From an uncultured Eubacteriales bacterium (lineage in GTDB: Bacteria > Bacillota > Clostridia > Monoglobales > Monoglobaceae): 64,000 bases of DNA. Every line of letters starts with the position of its first letter. Position 1 is the first letter of the stretch. Of this stretch, positions 34,262-41,975 are shown piece after piece. Where the stretch lies: NCBI GenBank assembly GCA_905201285.1, contig CAJKNM010000001.1:1-64000 (forward strand), read 5' to 3'. The position numbers and the translations under genes are program-made. The notes beneath the pieces were generated by a model. It ran no database searches and was not told the DNA's origin. It worked only from the letters and a program-made list of their open reading frames with translations.

Positions 34262-35430
34262 GTTTGGATTTTAAAAAGTTGATGAATAACACCGCGTGTT
34301 CTATTCCGCCCTCGGGCATACGAAAGTTTTTCGATATTGCCGCTGAGATGGAGGATGCGATTTCTCTCGGTGTGGGCGAGCCGGATTTTGTTACGCCCTG
34401 GCATATACGTGATGAGGGTATTTATTCCCTTGAAAAGGGAATGACATATTATACCTCGAACTCAGGACTGAAGGAGCTTCGCGAAGAAATCTGTAACTAT
34501 TTAAACCGAAGGTTCAGCCTTAAATATGAGGCGAAGTCTCAGGTTCTTGTAACAGTCGGGGGAAGCGAGGCGATTGACCTTTGTATACGCTCTCTCGTTC
34601 AGCCAGGCGATGAGGTTATTATCCCCGAGCCGAGCTTTGTCTGCTATAAACCTATTGCTCAGCTGGCAGGCGGCGTGCCGGTGACTATTGAAACTAAAGC
34701 TGAAAATAACTTCCGCCTGACCGCGGATGAACTGAAGGCGGCGATTACGCCTAAGACCAAGCTTCTTGTCTTGCCTTTCCCGAATAACCCGACCGGCGGA
34801 GTTATGGACAAGCAGGATTTAGAGGAAATCGCCGAGGTATTAAAAGATACCGATGTGCTTGTGCTTTCGGATGAAATTTATGCTGAACTGACATATGGTG
34901 ATAAGAGGCATTTTTCGATTGCTCAGATACCCGATATGTATGAGAGAACAATTCTGGTAAGCGGCTTTTCTAAGGCGTTTGCTATGACGGGTTGGAGACT
35001 CGGCTATGCCTGCGCTCATCCCGAGCTTATAAAGATAATGACGAAGGTTCACCAGTTTGCCATTATGTCTGCGCCTACAACGGCTCAGTTTGCCGCAATC
35101 GAGGCGATGAGAAACGGTGATGATGATATCGAGATGATGCGAAGCGAGTATGATATGCGCAGACACGTTATGGTTAAGGGATTTAACGATATGGGTTTGG
35201 ATTGCTTTGAACCTCTCGGTGCGTTCTATACATTCCCATCGATTAAGAGCACAGGTCTTTCGTCTGACGAGTTCTGTGAGAGATGTTTGCGTGAGAAGAA
35301 GGTCGCTGTCATTCCGGGTACCGCTTTCGGCGAATGCGGTGAAGGCTTTATCCGCTGTTCTTATGCGTATTCAATCGATAGCATTAATGAAGCGCTGAAC
35401 CGTATAGAAGCTTTTGTAAAGCACAGATAA
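34258..35430 (+). CDS. PLP-dependent class I/II aminotransferase
   Basis: A 390-residue fold-type I aminotransferase. PLP contacts are visible: Asn177 (FPNNPTGG), Asp205 (LSDEIYAEL), Lys239 (SGFSKAFAMTGWRLGY) as the Schiff-base lysine, and Arg247. The N-terminus SLGVGEPDFVTPWHI is typical of the aspartate/aromatic aminotransferase subgroup often named PatA-like in Bacillota. Translation is coupled to the lrp-type gene. The amino acid substrate is not certain. Confidence 0.92.
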   Translation: MSLDFKKLMNNTACSIPPSGIRKFFDIAAEMEDAISLGVGEPDFVTPWHIRDEGIYSLEKGMTYYTSNSGLKELREEICNYLNRRFSLKYEAKSQVLVTVGGSEAIDLCIRSLVQPGDEVIIPEPSFVCYKPIAQLAGGVPVTIETKAENNFRLTADELKAAITPKTKLLVLPFPNNPTGGVMDKQDLEEIAEVLKDTDVLVLSDEIYAELTYGDKRHFSIAQIPDMYERTILVSGFSKAFAMTGWRLGYACAHPELIKIMTKVHQFAIMSAPTTAQFAAIEAMRNGDDDIEMMRSEYDMRRHVMVKGFNDMGLDCFEPLGAFYTFPSIKSTGLSSDEFCERCLREKKVAVIPGTAFGECGEGFIRCSYAYSIDSINEALNRIEAFVKHR

Positions 35431-35437
35431 TTAGTTT

Positions 35438-35467
35438 AAAAGCCCTGCACAATACGGCGGGGCTTTT
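35438..35467 (+). terminator. Terminator after the aminotransferase gene
   Basis: AAAAGCCC and GGGCTTTT arms (8 bp) around a 14-nt loop. It can act for both converging genes. Confidence 0.8.
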
Positions 35468-35491
35468 AAATTGAATTTTTAGTTGCAGATA

Positions 35492-35692
35492 CTACCTTTT
35501 GTTAAACAGCATTCCTATAATTTCGGAAGATCCTCTGGCTATAAGCCGTCCTGCGGAATCTTTTAACGTACCGCTGGACGAGTCGTAAATTCCCAAGAGT
35601 CTGCCGAGGTTATCCTTGGCATATTTCATATTACCGACTGTATCAACTCTCCCAAACATTTTTCCGGAATTGTTAGAAAAATTATTAAACAT
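35492..35692 (-). CDS. Small protein of unknown function
   Basis: A 66-residue polar protein (FNNFSNNSGKMFGRVDTVGN; KDNLGRLLGIYD; KDSAGRLIARG). The start ATG 35692 has an excellent GGGAGGTGAG site upstream, so it is likely real. Removing the insertion sequence on its 5' side would place it about 31 bp after the 347-residue gene, so the two were probably one operon. I do not recognise a family. Confidence 0.65.
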   Translation of the reverse strand: MFNNFSNNSGKMFGRVDTVGNMKYAKDNLGRLLGIYDSSSGTLKDSAGRLIARGSSEIIGMLFNKR

Positions 35693-35711
35693 TATTCTCA
35701 CCTCCCTTCCG

Positions 35712-35719
35712 ATAATCAG
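35712..35719 (+). repeat. Target-site duplication, left copy (ATAATCAG)
   Basis: The same 8 bases occur directly at the other end of the element (37297-37304), and the intervening segment starts and ends with matching inverted repeats. Confidence 0.8.
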
Positions 35720-35816
35720 TAGCCACGTGCAAAACTCCAAAGATTTAGAGTTTATGCGATTTTACGGATGTGGCAAATCCGTTTTGTCACTATAAATTTA
35801 ATATTGAATGTATAGA

Positions 35817-35880
35817 AAAAACCACTCTGATTTGGTATAATATAGTTGTAAACAAAATCCCACAAAGGAGAGTGGTTTTT
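35817..35880 (+). promoter_or_regulatory. Transposase promoter framed by a 12-bp inverted repeat covering the ribosome binding site
   Basis: The arms AAAAACCACTCT (35817-35828) and AGAGTGGTTTTT (35869-35880) are perfectly complementary. The -10 TATAAT (35836-35841) lies between them, so transcripts begun inside the IS lack the left arm, whereas read-through transcripts from outside would fold and hide part of the AAAGGAG site. This resembles the protection seen in IS10 and IS200. Confidence 0.6.
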
Positions 35881-37149
35881 ATCTATCGTCAAGAAATTTT
35901 AAAAGACGTCAGTCTTTTTACTTCACAACCAAAAGCTAAATTTTACGATGAGCTATTCATCAATTTGGACTTAAGCTGTATTCCGGCTTACAATTCCAAA
36001 ATCGGTCGTGCCGGTTATAGCAATCATTCTATGATTTGTGCCTTTATCGTTATGAAATGCGAGGGTTTCTCTCAAATTTCCGACTTACACGATTATCTGT
36101 CAAATAACTTAATTATTGCCCATTACTGTGGCTTTGACATATCTCGTGAATTACCTTCTTATGCAAAATTCACCAGATTTATCCGTGAATTTGATAACGA
36201 TATGCTTCAAACCGTTATGCAGTCGCAGGTATTGAAAGCCGCCGGTTTATCTTTGATTGATTCATCTTTTATCGCTTTGGACGCAACTCCCGTTAAGGCT
36301 AATTTTTCTAACAACAATCCAAAATCCTTTAAAAAGGATAAGTTTTCTAAAGCCTCTCCTCCAAAGGCTGACAAGGATTGCAGACTTGCTGTTCAAACCG
36401 CTTCAAATCAGCATAACGAAAAGAATTATCAATTCTATTGGGGTTACAAAAATCATATTCTTGTCGACTGTATATCGGGCTTACCCGTTTGTGAATTAAC
36501 AACCGGTGCCAATGTTTCCGACAGTTCTGTAACTCTCGAAATTCTCAAAAAAGCAAATTCTTTTCTTCCGTTAGCGGAATGTACATTTTTAGCTGATAAA
36601 GCCTATGATGTTAAAGGTATTTACAACGCTGTTCATAATACATACAACAGTGATTGCTTTATTGCCTTAAACAAACGAAATACCAAAAGCCCTAAAAAGC
36701 TGCCTTCCGGAAATATTATTTGCGAAGCCGGACTTGCAATGCATAAAGACGGCAGATTTTCAGACAACGGTCGCACGCGGCAGAAATACTGTTGTCCGTT
36801 TAAACGCTCTAAAAGCGGCAGCTGCCCCTGCAATCTTAAATGCTGGAATAACGGAAAGAAAAATCGTGGCTGCACTAAATACGTAACTATTCCGAATGAT
36901 TACAGGCTTTCTATTGACAGAAGCTCAATAGCTTTTAAATCCGTTTATGCTCTCAGAACAGAAGCCGAAAGATACAATTCGCGCTTTAAGCAGGCAGGCT
37001 GCGAGAGAGTTTTTGTCCGCAGCGGCAATTCTGTAAAAAATCTTAATACAATTGCTCATATATCGCTTTTATCAATTGCAATTGCTGCCGTTATCACTAA
37101 GAAAGATGTTTCTTATCGCAGCGTGAAAACTTTAAAACGACTTGCCTGA
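35881..37149 (+). CDS. IS transposase (DDE, IS1182-like)
   Basis: About 423 residues from the codon nearest the ribosome binding site. The N-terminal DUF772-type domain (PAYNSKIGRAGYSNHSMICAF) is followed by a DDE domain: ALDATPVKANF (first Asp), LADKAYD (second Asp) and ALRTEAERYNSRFKQ (Glu), with a Cys-rich insert (KYCCPFKRSKSGSCPCNLKC). No ATG, GTG or TTG in this frame fits the AAAGGAG at 35864-35870: the GTG at 35872 is only 1 nt away. The codon at the right distance is ATC (35881), a rare start. The frame stays open upstream to a GTG at 35770. The exact start is thus uncertain; otherwise the gene is intact. Confidence 0.85.
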   Translation: MYRQEILKDVSLFTSQPKAKFYDELFINLDLSCIPAYNSKIGRAGYSNHSMICAFIVMKCEGFSQISDLHDYLSNNLIIAHYCGFDISRELPSYAKFTRFIREFDNDMLQTVMQSQVLKAAGLSLIDSSFIALDATPVKANFSNNNPKSFKKDKFSKASPPKADKDCRLAVQTASNQHNEKNYQFYWGYKNHILVDCISGLPVCELTTGANVSDSSVTLEILKKANSFLPLAECTFLADKAYDVKGIYNAVHNTYNSDCFIALNKRNTKSPKKLPSGNIICEAGLAMHKDGRFSDNGRTRQKYCCPFKRSKSGSCPCNLKCWNNGKKNRGCTKYVTIPNDYRLSIDRSSIAFKSVYALRTEAERYNSRFKQAGCERVFVRSGNSVKNLNTIAHISLLSIAIAAVITKKDVSYRSVKTLKRLA

Positions 37150-37296
37150 CTCTTTTTAAACTGAAAATTTTTGAATTTCACCGTAAGGTTTGTTTGCTAT
37201 ACCCTTTTTTGCTATTATTCGCTTTTGTTGCTTTGTTTGGCTTTGTTGATGTTTTATTTACTTTTCATTTCATTTCATATGTTTTGCACCTCTCTA

Positions 37297-37304
37297 ATAA
37301 TCAG
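37297..37304 (+). repeat. Target-site duplication, right copy (ATAATCAG)
   Basis: Second copy of the 8-bp repeat that flanks the insertion sequence. Confidence 0.8.
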
Positions 37305-37307
37305 CAC

Positions 37308-38351
37308 TTAATACCTTCCGATAAGCAGTTTATTAAGTCTCCTTTCCTCAAAAAAACCAATATCTGCATTCATTCTAAGATGCCTAACTGTTAAGTCATA
37401 ATTCTTAAATTTTTTAGAAACTGCTCTGTTATTCATATTTACGCAGTTTAATTCTCGAAGTAAAATACGAATATTTTTTTTGTGAAGATGTCCTTTCTTC
37501 ATCCATCCGGTTATATCTCCGTAAACTTCGTTAAGCAACGCCTGAATATCGTCAATTATATCTTTAAATTTATCATTAAACTTTTCCTTTAGTGCAAAAA
37601 TGTACCCAACTGCCCCGTTAAACGCGCTTTCGTAATTTTGTATTTTTTCCTGACGAGATCCCGACGTAAATATATCCATTAAACTTTCGGCCCCCGACCC
37701 AAACTGAGTTCCCAAGTCTAAAGCGCTTCCTAAGTCTCCGCCTAAGGCAGATGAAATATATCCACCAATATATCCTCCGATAAATTCGGCAGCAAATCTG
37801 ACAAGAGGATTCCCCTTTTTGGCTGATCGATATGCTTTAAATTCGTCTGATAAAAACGAGCATACGCCTTGAAAATCATTATCTACAGACAAACTTTCAT
37901 CTATAAAAGATTCATACTTTCTTTTAATTAGATTATATTTTTTTGAATATAAACCGGTCGCTTCATAATCAAATACATCATATTTTTTGGTAAACCAAAG
38001 TGCATTGTTTATTTGAATTGATAAATAAAAAAATATTCGCTTTAGTGCAGTCCCGTCGGCTTCTATAGCAGCATTAAAGCCTAACATCTTATTAACAATA
38101 TCTTTTATTCCGTAAAAATAACTTTCCTCGTCTGTGGAATGACTCATTTCATTTATTTTTTTCTTTATTTCATTTGCATAGTCAAACGGAGAATAATTAT
38201 CCAAGCTTAGCAAAAAGTACGCTTTGCAAAATTTAAACGTTAATTCAAAATTTTTATACCCATTTTTTAAAATCCGTTTATTGTGCGGCCTTTCGTAGTA
38301 AGCTAAAACCGGATTTAACATTTTAACCGATGTTGATTGTTTTTCCATCAC
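37308..38351 (-). CDS. Unknown protein with central glycine-rich hydrophobic segment
   Basis: A 347-residue, Lys/Phe/Tyr-rich protein coded by notably AT-rich DNA. It is mostly helical and charged, with a central stretch (about 185-225) rich in Gly and hydrophobic residues (FAAEFIGGYIGGYISSALGG, followed by DLGSALDLGTQFGSG) that could enter a membrane. There is no signal peptide. It stands divergent from an XRE regulator and next to an IS, and probably formed an operon with the 66-residue gene. Composition and context suggest horizontal transfer. A defence or toxin role would fit the setting, but nothing in the sequence proves it. Confidence 0.7.
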   Translation of the reverse strand: MMEKQSTSVKMLNPVLAYYERPHNKRILKNGYKNFELTFKFCKAYFLLSLDNYSPFDYANEIKKKINEMSHSTDEESYFYGIKDIVNKMLGFNAAIEADGTALKRIFFYLSIQINNALWFTKKYDVFDYEATGLYSKKYNLIKRKYESFIDESLSVDNDFQGVCSFLSDEFKAYRSAKKGNPLVRFAAEFIGGYIGGYISSALGGDLGSALDLGTQFGSGAESLMDIFTSGSRQEKIQNYESAFNGAVGYIFALKEKFNDKFKDIIDDIQALLNEVYGDITGWMKKGHLHKKNIRILLRELNCVNMNNRAVSKKFKNYDLTVRHLRMNADIGFFEERRLNKLLIGRY

Positions 38352-38438
38352 TTTAGCCCTCGTTTCTTCTTATTTTGCTTTATTATAACACAAACACTTG
38401 AAATAGTCAATATTAAAAAACTTGTAATACATTGTTTT

Positions 38439-38469
38439 TGTAAGTGATAAATATTGTTATTATGTAAGT
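38439..38469. promoter_or_regulatory. Direct repeats in the divergent region, possible XRE operators
   Basis: TGTAAGT at 38439-38445 and again at 38463-38469, 24 bp apart, each followed by an A/T-rich AAATATT. Their position between the two divergent starts suits binding by the XRE protein to one face of the helix. Confidence 0.4.
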
Positions 38470-38496
38470 AAATATTATAACTTGGGTGATGTTTAA

Positions 38497-38844
38497 ATGA
38501 AATCTATAGGAAAGAATATTCGGATGGAAAGGCATAAGCAAAACTTAACCATTGCACAGCTTGCGGAAAAAAGCGGGATTTCCGATAATTTTTTAGGTAA
38601 TATAGAACGTGGAATTGATGTGCCGTCGGTAAAAACATTAATTAAAATTGCTAACAGTCTTTCCGTTTCATCGAATGAACTGCTTAAAGATGAACTAAAT
38701 GTAATAAATACAGATATTTCAGTAAAAAACAAAATTGCTTTTGAAATATATAATATAGTAAAAGGATTAAAAAGCAGGGAAGCAGAAACAGTATTATTTC
38801 TCGCAAGGGAAATAAAAAGGCTATCCCAGAATCAAGAGAAATAA
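38497..38844 (+). CDS. XRE-family transcriptional regulator
   Basis: A 115-residue protein with an N-terminal HTH_3 domain (IRMERHKQNLTIAQLAEKSG, ISDNFLGNIERG, PSVKTLIKIANSL) and a short helical C-terminus, a typical small repressor. Divergent from the 347-residue gene, which it probably controls together with itself. Confidence 0.88.
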   Translation: MKSIGKNIRMERHKQNLTIAQLAEKSGISDNFLGNIERGIDVPSVKTLIKIANSLSVSSNELLKDELNVINTDISVKNKIAFEIYNIVKGLKSREAETVLFLAREIKRLSQNQEK

Positions 38845-38866
38845 CTGTAACTTTTTCGACTGCTCG

Positions 38867-38911
38867 AAGGGGCTGCGGCAAAATGAATTTCATTTAGCCG
38901 CAGCCCCTTTT
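38867..38911. terminator. Bidirectional terminator between the XRE gene and mutS2
   Basis: Arms of 13 bp (AAGGGGCTGCGGC and its complement, with T run) enclose a second small palindrome AAATGA/TCATTT. The inner part is shared with the terminator at 8779-8824. Confidence 0.88.
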
Positions 38912-38914
38912 CGG

Positions 38915-41287
38915 TCATTTTAATTCCGCGATGGTGACACCGTTTTCGCCCTCGCCGTATTTGCCGAGGCGGAAGCTTTTCACGTGGGGGTGACGGCGAA
39001 GCATAGTTTGTATGCCGGCACGAAGCGTTCCCGTACCCTTTCCGTGAATTATGCTGACAGTGTTAAGCCCCGCCATCGCACATTCGTCAAGAAACTTATC
39101 CGTTTCCATTTCGGCTTCTTCAAGCGTCATTCCTCTGAGGTCTATCTCGGATTTAACCGAGTCTCGGCGGAGTCCGCCGCCATATGTCGATACTTTTTTA
39201 TAGCGTTCGGGTTTCTTTCCCTCCTCCTCGGCAATAAGCGTCATATTGTCTGCCTTAGCGGTAATCTTCATTATTCCGACCTGAATCACGGCCGTACCGT
39301 CTTTTTTGTTAATAGATAATACACTTCCCTTATCACCTAAGTCATTAATCATTACCTCAGCGCCGAGCTTAAGCGAATTCAGGTTTACGCCTGCTCCTCT
39401 CGGAGCGTTTGCCTTTTTTATCTTGGGCGATTTATTGTTCTTAAGCTTAAGACCCAATTCACGTTTTAATTCCTGAATCTGTCTGAGCGCTTCTTTTTCA
39501 TCGTGCGCCTTTTGTGCCGCCTGAATCTCTTCAAGCATTTTATCAACGTCATTTTGGGTCTTTAAGATAATTTTTTCGGCCTTTTCTCTTGCGCGGTCAT
39601 AAATTTTATCCTTTTGCTTTTCTATTTTGTCGCGCTCAGCCGCGAGTTCAGCCTTAAGGCGCTCGGTTTCGGCACGAAGCCGTGCTGTTTCCTCTGAGTT
39701 CTTTTCCGCCGAAATTCGGTTATCCTCTATCTTTGACAGTACGTCCTCAAACCGAATATTTTCATCTGAAAGCATTTTACGCGAGTTTTCTATAATCCGT
39801 TTCGGAAGCCCGAGCTTTTCGGAAATAGCGAACGCGTTACTACGGCCCGGAACGCCTATAAGCAAGCGGTATGTCGGGCTGAGAGTGGTCACATCAAATT
39901 CACACGAGGCATTTTCGATTCCCGGTGTGGTGAGTGCGTAGAGTTTTAGTTCGCTGTAATGCGTTGTCGCCGCTATTTTCGCGCCGGCATTTCTGAAATC
40001 CTCAATTATTGCGGTCGCAAGGGCCGCGCCCTCGGTCGGGTCGGTTCCCGCTCCAAGCTCGTCAAAAAGTACAAGACAGCCGTCTGTTACCTTTTCGGAA
40101 ATTTCAACAATGTTTTTCATATGCGATGAGAAGGTTGAAAGGCTCTGTTCTATGCTCTGCTCATCGCCGATGTCTGCAAATATATCGGCACAGACCGACA
40201 GCTCTGTCTCATCCGCCGCAGGAACGTGAAGTCCCGCCTGTGCCATAAGGCAAAATAGACCGAGTGTTTTCAATACAACCGTTTTACCGCCTGTATTTGG
40301 TCCGGTGATTATCAGCGTGTCGAAGGTTGTTCCCAATTCAATGTCTACGGGAACAACCTTCGACTTATCTATAAGCGGATGTCTGCCTTTATGAATCTTA
40401 AAGACTCCGCCGCGGTTCATCTTCGGCATTACCGCCTTCATATCAAGTGAAAGCCGTGCCTTTGCCACCACAAAATCAAGATGAATCAATGTTTCAAAGT
40501 TAAGACGTATCTCTTCGATGAACTCAGAGACATCATTTGAAATATCGAGCAGGACTTTTTCAATCTCCGCACGCTCTTTTACGGTGAGTTCGTTTAGGTC
40601 ATTGTTTGCGTTTACCACACCCTCGGGTTCGATAAAAACGGTAGAACCAGAAGCCGACATATCGTGGGCGATACCCCGCACCTCACCGCGAAACTCTGAT
40701 TTAACGGGAACAACATAGCGGTTGTTTCGGACGGTGACGATTGCGTCCTGTAAAAACTTTCTGTAATACTGTGAATGTATCATAGAATCAAGCGTGTCGC
40801 GGATTTTTGAAGATGTATTTTTAATTTTCCTGCGGATTCCCGCAAGCTCGGCGCTTGCGCCGTCCGCCATTTCGTCCTCGGATATAATAGAGGTTGTTAT
40901 TCTTTCTTCAAGTCTCTTGTTAGGTTCAAGCTCTGTGATATATCCCGACAGGACGCCTGTCTGTTCGGGCGTGTACTGCTTCATCACCCTTGCCCCTTTT
41001 AAAATTCGGGAAATGTTTAAAAGCTCTGACATAGAAAGCCCGCCGCCTGCGTTCAGACGCTTGACAGACTCGGATATATCAGAGATTCTGACAATTTCGG
41101 GTGAGCCGAATTTCAACAGAAGCTGAACCGCCGCATCCGTTTCATCAAGGGTTTGTTCCACTGCACGGATATTGTTTGTCGGAACAAGCTTTAAAGCGAG
41201 TTCCTTTGCCGCGTCGTTTTTCGCAAGTGCGGCAAGCCTTTCGAGTATTTTATCAAATTCAAGAGTTTTCAGAGATTTATGTTCCAT
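38915..41287 (-). CDS. mutS2: MutS2 ATPase/endonuclease
   Basis: A 790-residue MutS2. The order is: helical clamp and lever (about 1-300), ATPase with Walker A GPNTGGKTV and Walker B LVLFDELGAGTDPTEGAALA, a long charged coiled coil (about 510-620), a KOW-like segment (LGAEVMINDLGDKGSVL) and a C-terminal Smr domain with EIDLRGMTLEEAE and IIHGKGTGTLRAGI. In B. subtilis MutS2 acts on collided ribosomes; in others it limits recombination. Both nuclease motifs of Smr (DLRG, HGKGTG) are intact. Confidence 0.95.
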   Translation of the reverse strand: MEHKSLKTLEFDKILERLAALAKNDAAKELALKLVPTNNIRAVEQTLDETDAAVQLLLKFGSPEIVRISDISESVKRLNAGGGLSMSELLNISRILKGARVMKQYTPEQTGVLSGYITELEPNKRLEERITTSIISEDEMADGASAELAGIRRKIKNTSSKIRDTLDSMIHSQYYRKFLQDAIVTVRNNRYVVPVKSEFRGEVRGIAHDMSASGSTVFIEPEGVVNANNDLNELTVKERAEIEKVLLDISNDVSEFIEEIRLNFETLIHLDFVVAKARLSLDMKAVMPKMNRGGVFKIHKGRHPLIDKSKVVPVDIELGTTFDTLIITGPNTGGKTVVLKTLGLFCLMAQAGLHVPAADETELSVCADIFADIGDEQSIEQSLSTFSSHMKNIVEISEKVTDGCLVLFDELGAGTDPTEGAALATAIIEDFRNAGAKIAATTHYSELKLYALTTPGIENASCEFDVTTLSPTYRLLIGVPGRSNAFAISEKLGLPKRIIENSRKMLSDENIRFEDVLSKIEDNRISAEKNSEETARLRAETERLKAELAAERDKIEKQKDKIYDRAREKAEKIILKTQNDVDKMLEEIQAAQKAHDEKEALRQIQELKRELGLKLKNNKSPKIKKANAPRGAGVNLNSLKLGAEVMINDLGDKGSVLSINKKDGTAVIQVGIMKITAKADNMTLIAEEEGKKPERYKKVSTYGGGLRRDSVKSEIDLRGMTLEEAEMETDKFLDECAMAGLNTVSIIHGKGTGTLRAGIQTMLRRHPHVKSFRLGKYGEGENGVTIAELK

Positions 41288-41368
41288 AATTTAAACTGCC
41301 TTTCTGTGTCCGTGAAGTAACCACAGCCCTCCGCTTTTCTTTTGATTTAACCGTTTAAGTTCTGAAAG

Positions 41369-41905
41369 CTAATTGTTATTCACAAACTTTGTATTATAGT
41401 TTTCGATGCAATGCCGAATTATTTCGACCGCGGCATCACGGCCCTGAACCTCATCAACGGCGGTTGCCTTGCCCTCAAGCTGTTTGTATACCGAGAAGAA
41501 GTGACGCATCTCTTCAAATATGTGCGGCGGGAGGTCGGATATATCGGCATATGCGTTATACGAGGGGTCTTCAAACGGAATGGCAATAATTTTTTCGTCG
41601 TTCTTTCCGTTGTCAATCATCTTTATAACACCTATCGGATAACAATGAACCAAAACAAGCGGGTCAATCTCTTCCGAAGTCAAAACCAGCACGTCGAGGG
41701 GGTCTCCGTCGTCGGCATAGGTTCTCGGTATAAAGCCATAATTGGCGGGATAGTGAGTCGAGGTATATAAGATTCTGTCAAGAATAATAAATCCGGTTTC
41801 TTTATCAAGCTCATACTTTTTCTTGCTGCCCTTTTTGATTTCTATAACCGCAAGAAAGTCCTCGGGTGAAATTCTTTCGGGTCTGACGTTGTGCCAAATA
41901 TTCAT
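41369..41905 (-). CDS. ppa: Inorganic pyrophosphatase, family I
   Basis: A 178-residue soluble pyrophosphatase that hydrolyses PPi made by biosynthetic reactions. Conserved active-site parts: HYPANYGFIPRTYADDGDPL and the following DVLVL, and DNGKNDEKIIAIP. AAGGAGG precedes the ATG. It lies alone, 81 bp upstream of mutS2 on the same strand. Confidence 0.93.
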   Translation of the reverse strand: MNIWHNVRPERISPEDFLAVIEIKKGSKKKYELDKETGFIILDRILYTSTHYPANYGFIPRTYADDGDPLDVLVLTSEEIDPLVLVHCYPIGVIKMIDNGKNDEKIIAIPFEDPSYNAYADISDLPPHIFEEMRHFFSVYKQLEGKATAVDEVQGRDAAVEIIRHCIENYNTKFVNNN

Positions 41906-41975
41906 ATAAAACTCCTCCTTATATTCTTCTTAAATTGTTATATTATTGATTGTTTCCATATTATAAACAGGTTAA

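Larger units (their letters stand above)
35720..37296 (+). mobile_element. Insertion sequence, 1577 bp, DDE transposase, 8-bp target duplications
   Basis: The ends are TAGCCACGTGCAAAAC (35720-35735) and, on the other strand, TAGAGAGGTGCAAAAC (37296-37281): 13 of 16 bases match. The 8-bp direct repeat ATAATCAG flanks the element exactly. It carries one transposase gene of the DDE type with a cysteine-rich insert, resembling the IS1182 group. It split a small minus-strand operon (347-residue and 66-residue genes). Confidence 0.85.
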
